Shown here: piece by piece, positions 57,002-64,000 of the stretch
Position numbering within the stretch: position 1 is the first letter of the stretch
How the letters are laid out: the number at the start of each line of letters is the position of its first letter
DNA from: Ophioderma brevispina
Lineage: Eukaryota; Echinodermata; Ophiuroidea; Amphilepidida; Ophiodermatidae
Direction of reading: 5' to 3'
Assembly: GCA_023653785.1 (NCBI GenBank)
Contig: JAMKCH010084907.1
Span: forward strand, 23,440-87,439
DNA length: 64,000 nt
Made by a program: the position numbers and the translations under genes
The notes under the pieces: model-generated
Seen by the model: only the letters and a program-made list of their open reading frames with translations
Database searches by the model: none
Told to the model about the DNA's origin: nothing

Positions 57002-58514
57002 CTGTAATTAAAAGGCGTGAGGTGTATATTAAATACGGGTCATGCCATGCCAATTCAACAAATCGAGTACACCATCACCTCATGATTTGCTTTCTTTTTT
57101 GGTTGTACTGAAAGACAATTCATGAGAAACTAAAAATCATGAAAATTTGAGTCTGTACCTCTTTTCGTTTTTCACGCTACAGCAATTTTAAATTTGAGGG
57201 GGTCACCTCAAAAAATGTACCGGTGTTTCTTGGTTCTTATTTATGAAATCAATATTCAGAGGGCCTAACTAAAGAAATACACTCCCTGATCTTCAAAACT
57301 TGGCATGCTGGATAACCTTTTGCTGCAGATTGAAATATGTGAAACAGAACAAAATGCCTTGCCACCAATTTAACTAACAGGGTGCAAAAACTGGCTCAGA
57401 AAACCACTCGGACCATCGTTGTGGCCCATAAGTCAAAAAGTAAAAGTGATATAACTTCCAAATTTGGGGCTGGTGACCAGCTTATCTTGAAACTACCCTC
57501 GGTACAATCTTATAATTATATAAGCTTTATTGGATGAGATATAATCTGGTGCAAAAAGCAAAAAGTCCAAATTAACCTTGGCTTGACCCCCTAAAATCAA
57601 TGACCCTACTATTCTTTACTACTGTCCTTTAAAGTATAGGCCTACATTCGATGGAAAAACCAAATACGAGAGGTTGTGTAAAACAAGTAATTAGTCATGG
57701 ATTTGATGTGGTGGTGCATTTCCGCCCCCCCCGCCAAATTTTTTCTTCCCCATTAAACCCCCCCCCCGCCCCCCCCCGGCCAAAAGATAAATGACAAATT
57801 TTGCCAAAATCAGCGCTTGGGACCAAAAAGCACACAAAAAATTTTGGGCCAAAATCTTCCAAATTTTGATTTCCCCCCCCCTGTTAATTCTAGTATTCTA
57901 TGCTAACTAAATAAACACTGCTTAATTATTGGATTTAAAACAAACAAACGACCAAACAAACAAAACTGCGATCGTCTTTTAAAATTCATCATAAAAGATG
58001 ATGTACAATCTGCATGCATTGAGATTTCTTATAGCTTGTTACACAGGAGCAATGCAGTTATTTACCTCCTACAAGTGTTTTTCCTTTCTATGGCCATGAG
58101 ATTTTTTCATCACCTGATCACGGCCAGTAGATCGGGTAATTTTGTTAAAATCGTCCCATTGGATCTCGTGATTTGGATCTTGAGGCGTTCGAAATAAGAC
58201 CGTTTTCCCTTGAGACCGTAGAAACCTGGAGATTTATCAGGCCTTTGATAGCTAAGGTCCAAGCTCCATCGATTTGATCATAATAGTTCTCCAACTAATA
58301 AAGTTATATATAAAGAAAGGAATTTGACAATGAAAAGATTGGTAAAATGGCTAGACATAGCAACCTACCTGACGCAGAAATTACTGACTGAACTTGTTGA
58401 TCAAGTGTTGATTTCTTAAAATCTGTTGTGAGTATAAAAATTGCTTTGTCTATACCTGCAGTGGGAATGAGATTATTCAGGAGAAGATGCCCCATATGGG
58501 AGACTACAAGTCAC
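57002..58514. other. Putative intron or intergenic, C-tract rich
   Basis: Contains long C runs (57725-57780, 57873-57880) and decayed dispersed repeat text. No coding block. Confidence 0.4.
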
Positions 58515-58643
58515 CCGGTCTTTCTTCATATCCACCCCAAGTGTCTCTTCCATCTGTTCGTCAGTCACACTAACATACCAGGTGCCTCCTACACAGCAGG
58601 TGTGCTTAGCTAACGCACCTGTGCGATGTCCTCCACGGGCAAC
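58515..58643 (-). CDS. Putative internal exon of an unidentified gene
   Basis: On the - strand a strong acceptor (tctttgttcttctcctag) precedes 43 open codons, VARGGHRTGALAKHTCCVGG then TWYVSVTDEQMEETLGVDMK and KDR. These end at a usable donor (CCGG|GTGACT) in phase 0. Without splicing the frame stays open for 13 more codons to TAA. The residue mix and codon use look coding, and the flanks are AT-rich. Together with 56888-57001 it would encode the last 80 residues of a protein. No upstream exon was found in the window, perhaps because it lies beyond the LINE at 60-62.7 kb or outside. Family not recognised; the opposite strand also has a 61-codon ORF. Confidence 0.42.
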
Positions 58644-58769
58644 CTAGGAGAAGAACAAAGAAGATATGACATAAAGTTCGCAGGCGAAAAGAAATGAAAA
58701 ACTTATGTCACATCATCATTATAAGCCTGAGGAACAAGGGCACGTGCCTGCCACTGCCATGAGGCAGCC

Positions 58770-58972
58770 CTTTATACCAGGGGTTCTCAATAGGCGGCCC
58801 GCGGGCCAAATCCGGCCCGCCAACCATTGATTTTTGACCCTGAACTTGCTCTAAAATATAAAGGGAAACATAAGAATTCCAGGTGTATTTGGCCCTCAAG
58901 TAGGGAACTTTCAAACGTGTCCGGCATTCTCTGGCCCTTCGGCTAATATAATTGAGAACCCCTGCTTTATAC
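58770..58972. mobile_element. hAT-type MITE with exact 8-bp target-site duplication
   Basis: The element at 58778-58964 (187 bp) starts CAGGGGTTCTCAAT and ends ATTGAGAACCCCTG, perfect 14-bp inverted ends. It is flanked by ctttatac on both sides (58770-58777 and 58965-58972). The interior has a 'ggcccgcgggcc' palindrome near the left end. Clean ends suggest recent movement. Confidence 0.95.
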
Positions 58973-60049
58973 AATACCCAAATACCTATTAGCTTATGCA
59001 GCTAAGATTTGGATTATATAACCGTCTTCACACCAAGCAGACTCTGGAATACATACAATGACCCGCATCTAAATGATAAAGCATGGCCCATTACCGCGCT
59101 ATTTATATCATGAGCAAGTTTTTTTAGCTCACTATGAGCTAATAAAATCACATTTTCCCATTGCGCAGTTCAATAGCTTTCACTCACCATTGTATTGAGC
59201 AAATACACCCCCTGTATTTCAGTATGATTTATGGTACAAAGGACATGCATGGTCAGCTGTTGTTAACATGTGCCCATCCAGGCTACTGAACTGAGTCCTT
59301 TGTAGATTAGCATGCCTTAACCGCATAGTGATGTGGTATGGATTGTATGCTAATGGGTGTTGTCCCCGCCAAACCAGACGTTCGGGAGTGGACTCTAAAA
59401 TGGGCTCCGTCCGGCTGGTCCGTGATAAGAAAATGTTACACCCAGGAACATTTAGGCATTTTTTTTTTCTGGATGAGCTAGAGTAGAGTAGCCAAACTTG
59501 GGAAATGTAGGAGGGGATACCCCAACTCACCATGTAATTCATATCCCCAGGGTCTTCCCCTGAGTCTGTCAGGGGGTAGTGGAAAAAAGGTCAAGGGAAA
59601 AAGGTCAATATTGACACAGAAATGTCAATTGTCTACAATTTATCTGGAGTTCGTTAAGTGCTACGATGATGTAAATTGGTGGAATGAAGCGGGTAGAAGA
59701 GTTCTCGACCTGATTAGATTTGGGTGTGTAAAATATGGATTACGTATAATTTGCATTAATTATGAATTTTTTTTTTTTTTTTTTTCCGCAAGGCTGTGTG
59801 AACACGTTTTCTGGAGTTCTGTAAGGCGGATAATGATGTATGGAGGAAGAGGGCTGAGGATGTTCTTGACTGATTTAGATTTTGGGAGATTTCGAGCAAA
59901 TTAAATATGCAAATTGAGCTAATAATATGCCAAAAAACAGCGTAAGTGCGAGTGGGGGAGCAAGTATACCCAACAAAGGTATTAACATAAACAATGCAAA
60001 CAGTGAAATATTATGGGTTGAATGTAAGTGAAAAATGTGATCTTGGGAT
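58973..60049. other. Intergenic, no gene called
   Basis: A 107-codon - strand ORF at 59219-59542 has no recognisable domain. A duplicated phrase around a poly(T) tract ('gttct..acctga.tagattt.gg' at about 59700 and about 59860) indicates a small tandem duplication. Confidence 0.4.
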
Positions 60050-62690
60050 TATGCCTTTACTACCGCCCTCCTTACCGCCCCACTAACAGTCTCCTCATCT
60101 GGTTTCCAGTATTGCCCAGGTCACAGCTGCCGTCCCCTCAATACCAAGATAATTGTCATGGGTGACTTCGTCAATTTGTTAGACCAATACATTACTGTTC
60201 AATGAATTACTGGATTTAAGGCAGTCATGGGTGGTATCAGCACCATTTCTTCAGCCCAACATTCTTACCAATACCGCGTCACTCTCTTATTTCAATATAC
60301 TCAAATGATTAATTTAATTAGAATGTTCAACCACCTTCCCCCTTGGTGACAGTCCCCATAGTGGCTTCCAGTGTAAGCTCCAACCTCACCCTACCTGTCT
60401 CAACTGATGTTGGTAGTCCCATTTGGTTATACAACAAAGATGACTGGATGCGGCCAACAACAGGGTGTCTAGGTACGTTTTGAGACAGTGTTAATGTCGA
60501 TAATCTTGGGATAACTTCTACCAGTTTTCATGGAAACCATGTATGAGGTGTTTCCCAAAAGTTGTCATTGCAAGACAAAAGAACCACCTGGCTCAACTTG
60601 AGCTCAGGTATTGAAAATAGAAAAAAACATGCACTTGTTTCAACAATGGAAAAAAAACTCTGAAAACTGATATTATCTCAAATATTTAAACTGCTAGGAA
60701 TGCTCTCTCAAACCATTGAATTGCCAAGCAAACCTTTTGCCAGCCTTCTTGGAATAATGATCTCCCACCAACTCCTTCTGGGGCTATGTCAATTTGCGGT
60801 CGGCCAATCCTCCATTCCTGATTACCATCAATTACAAGGAAAATGTGCTCTTCACCTCTCGAGATCGCCAATTCATTCAGTCAGTTTTTCTCTGAGTGTT
60901 TCAACCGTGATGCTGCCCCCCAACTTTTTCTGCTCCCAACTATAACATTACCTCTACTCTTTCTCATTTCAGAGTAAGTTCCGGAGAGATTGTTAAGCTT
61001 ATTCGCACTCTAAAAACAACTCAGCTGCAGGTGTGGATTGGCAGAACAAGGTTACGATTGCCTAAGAAATTGTGCTGTTACTGTTTCACCATCTTTGTAA
61101 GATCTTTAATCTTTCATCTCCACTGGTGTTACACCGTGCTGGAGCTTTCTAGGGTCATTCCGATTTCAAGTCTGGTGATCGTCACTCTGTTTCCAACTAC
61201 CGTCCCATATCATTACAACCATTGTCTGCAGATTTTGGAAAAGGGTTATCCCCAACAACATCCTTTCTCATCCTTAACGTCAACAAAGTTCCTAACTCCA
61301 AAATCAAATTTGGCTTCTTTCTCTCCGAGGCTCGTCCACTTGCCGATTCCCTCCCACTCCTGCCCTTAATTATTGTATCGCATCTTGAAAGTCTAAAAGT
61401 TTGGCTGTAGCCTTATTCGAACTAAGTAAGGCGTTTGACAAAGTCCCCCATTGCCCTCTTTTGCGTAAACTCACCTCCATTCTGCTGGGATCACTGGTCC
61501 CCTTCTTTGCTGGCCTAAGGTCTAAACCTTCCGGCCCGTACACAGGCGTTTCTGGTTCATGGCTTTCGTCTGATCTGTCCCTGTTCTGTCTGGTGTTCCC
61601 CAGGGCTCTGGTCTTGGGCCACTAACTCTTTCTATCTATATCAATGATCTTTCTAATTCTTCATTTTCTCTCTCACAGTTCCTTGGTTCCTTTATGCTGA
61701 TGAAACACCCTATCCAAACCCATCAGCCATGCCGTGAAATCACCTGCTTTCAAGCAGACATTGATACTATTCATCCTTGTTTACCCAACAACAATCTCAC
61801 TGTCAATGCCAGCAAGACTAAAGTCATGGTCATTTCATCCAAAAAAAACCTTTTCCCACGTCTGTCTCATCATGATAAACCAAGTCATTGAAAGAGTTTT
61901 CTCTGTCAAATCTTGGTATTCACACTCTGAAAATATTTCCTGGTAATGTGCACGTGGACATATCTTCAAGAAGCTAGAAAGAACCAGAGCCTATATCCAT
62001 GGGCTTTTTAACAACGCCTCCCCAACCACACGCCGTTTTCTGCACCTTGCGTTGGTTCAAACCCATCCTGAGTACTGCGTATCACTTGGCATCCTCTTAC
62101 ACAATCACGCTTAACCAACAGGTTGGAACTACTCAGCGATTGCCTGCCGACATTCTCCAGTCTTGGAAATCTTTTCCCATGAAGATCTCCTCCTGCTTCC
62201 AATCTTCCTCCCTTATCTAAGCGCCGTGACATTGCTGTCCTGTGCCATCTCGTCAAGATTCTTACACACCTTTGCTCTTCCCAATCCCTATCAGTCGCAC
62301 GCCTAGAAGCACCTACCCTTCCATCTCAATAGCCTCTCTCTTGATCCTCCCTTCCGCAGGCTCTCGCTTTCCAAAAGGTCTTTTTATCCATTTGCTCCCA
62401 CATTATGGAACTCCCTGCCCGAGGATGTTGTAAAGGGCACCTCCCTAAAAGCCTCTCACAACCCTTGTTAGCCTCACATCTGTAGTATAGGTCTTAGGTT
62501 TTTTTGTTTTTTTCTCCAATTCGTCTGCGTTACCCTTTATTTTTTGCTTTTCCATCCGCCATGCTTTTCACTTTGGTTTCGGGTGCATTGTATTTTGTAT
62601 GTTTTTTATGGGCATCCTTTTAATTAGTGCATGTCATATTTGGCTTGTCCTGGCTATATAGCCAATTGTTATAAATAAATCTTAACAATG
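60050..62690 (+). pseudogene. Decayed non-LTR retrotransposon (endonuclease + reverse transcriptase)
   Basis: A 5'-truncated LINE read across many frameshifts. Near 60147 is KIIVMGDF, the endonuclease core motif. Near 60990-61040 is a pre-RT 'IRTLKTT..AAGVD' block. Near 61160-61220 is FKSGDRHSVSNYRPIS, and near 61270 'LNVNKVPNSKIKFGF'. The RT fingers follow at 61411 (LFELSKAFDKVPH). At about 61692 is LYADET, where the catalytic YADD has a Glu in place of the second Asp. LTVNASKTKVMVISSKK is at about 61798 and LWNSLPEDVVKGTSLKAS at about 62405. The 3' end 'tatagccaattgttataaat' precedes an A-rich terminus. The motif order fits the CR1/Jockey group. It cannot be active. Confidence 0.85.
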
Positions 62691-64000
62691 TAAGTACCCA
62701 TGTTTTCATTTGAATTTTTCAGTCCTGGTTGTTGCACGTGGGTCAATCTTTTGGGTTTCCAGCCTGTTTACATTTCTGGAGGAAAATGTGAAAATATGTC
62801 AAATTCAGTGTTTCACCCCTTTCATACCTAATATGGGAACCAAATTTAAAATGTGGTAACATGTTTTTTTTTCAAAAATAGTGTTGCCAAACTGAATAAA
62901 ATTATCATATATTTCAATACGTTTAGTGAATTTAAGGAAATCTTCAGATTTCTTGAGTCTTTCACCAAAAACCACAACAATTTTTTATGTACAAAGGTGT
63001 TGAAAAACTTAAATTACTAAATAGCATTTCTCGACCTGATGAGATTTTGGGTGTAAAATATCCAAACTTCCATTTAGACATTAACTAGGGCTAAGTACAG
63101 GGAGTCTATTGTCCATGGTAAGGGGGTGTTGGCCAGAATTAAGGGGGTGGCTCTGAGTAGTTCAATTTCTCAATTCTAGTGTCGCGGATAGCGGAGGGGA
63201 CATATTTTAGCAGCGCGTAAATACGATTTCGACCTTGTGTTTTTGGCAATTCCATGTAGTGTTCAGGACCCCAGAAAACAAAAATCCAAAAATTAGGTCT
63301 CCCCCCCCCCAAGAAATATATGTGTCTTAATCAATATAGTGCACACCTTGCAAAAAGCGGCATGGTGGTTCTTGAGGGGGGAAAGGGTTCATATTGGGAC
63401 ATTTCAATTACCCAATGAAGCCTGTTATTGTTTATTTTTCTTATTTGACATACACTGCCTTGTTGAATTTATGTAAAGTGGGGATTTTTTTAAACCGCAG
63501 AAGGTAAAATTTGAGCAGGTCGCTTTATAATGCGGAAATGTTTTCAAGTTCACCGTCTCATGAAACTATAGAGGGCGTCCTTCATCCTTATCGATGATGT
63601 CCGTTTCAAGGGGTTAGTCCTAAAATTTGTGAAACAGTTCAAAATGGGGGAAAAGGAGTAAAAGGGGACTGGAGTTCAAGGAGGAAATGTCCCATGTTCC
63701 CCACCACAAATTCCTCCCAAACTATGCCCGACCGTCAATGCCTATAAAGGGTTTAATCACCTTTTGTTTATTACCTGCAAGCATCCGTTATGTTCGTTTT
63801 TTTACGAGTAATGGAATCCATGCGGTGGGTTGACAGTACTTCCTGGGCCGACTGGTCTAGATAGGCCTGGTTATCTGTTTTAATGAGTAGGAGCGACTTA
63901 GCAGATTGATGTTAGCAATTAACATGCCCAAGGCCGCATGCAATCTCTATCCCGCAAAGGCAGCTTTAGCTGTGCAAGCCTGGGTCGAAAAAGCAGGATA
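62691..64000. other. Intergenic, no gene seen
   Basis: AT-rich filler with C/G runs near 63300 and 63375 and phrases such as 'ggggttagtcctaaaatttg' and 'aaatgggggaaaaggagtaa'. Nothing coding up to the window edge. Confidence 0.4.

Overview
The window looks like nuclear DNA of an invertebrate deuterostome, most likely an echinoderm or hemichordate. It is AT-rich, gene-poor and full of short non-autonomous transposons, tRNA-derived SINEs, decayed non-LTR retrotransposons and simple repeats. There are no operons or bacterial-type genes. The one recognisable host gene encodes a protein that aligns along its length with vertebrate D-glucuronyl C5-epimerase. The taxon is an inference from that protein and from the repeat style; I cannot name the species.

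The host gene is GLCE on the + strand. It has three coding exons: 25838-26372, 32510-32747 and 36773-37809. A splice acceptor at 25808-25809 implies at least one untranslated exon further upstream that I could not locate. Introns are about 6.1 and 4.0 kb with GT-AG ends and compatible phase-1 junctions, and both junctions fall at the protein positions I recall for the vertebrate gene. The joined product would be 602 residues (human 617), a Golgi type II membrane enzyme that epimerises glucuronic acid to iduronic acid in heparan sulfate and heparin. As written, exon 2 carries one extra base at an A run (32692-32695) that breaks the frame. All other features look intact, so an assembly error or recent allelic lesion is more likely than an old pseudogene.

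Two further possible host loci are weaker. On the - strand, 58515-58643 and 57001-56888 form two phase-compatible exon-like ORFs of an unrecognised protein, the second ending in a stop codon. A CpG-rich island near 15640-15900 could be a promoter with a short first coding exon on the - strand.

Region by region: 1-12 kb holds a degenerate satellite, MITEs, SINEs and a 20-bp minisatellite that creates five perfect nuclear-receptor DR1 motifs. The 12.2-17.2 kb stretch is a block of local duplications with indel-rich copies. The 17.9-20.1 kb stretch is a composite degenerate satellite. A LINE 3' end lies at 21.9-22.5 kb. The 25.8-37.8 kb stretch is GLCE, with MITEs and a poly(A)-linked duplication in its introns. 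Immediately downstream are a long inverted repeat and a second poly(A)-linked duplication. The 40-54 kb stretch holds many MITEs, two hAT/mariner-like elements, and a LINE interrupted by a SINE with a clean 11-bp target-site duplication. The 60-62.7 kb stretch holds a decayed LINE with endonuclease and reverse transcriptase remnants.

The strongest structural theme is a set of three MITE families (11 copies) all bounded by TTAA and starting TTAAAGG-like. All calls come from reading the sequence by eye. Repeat families are named by structure only, and no database search was possible.
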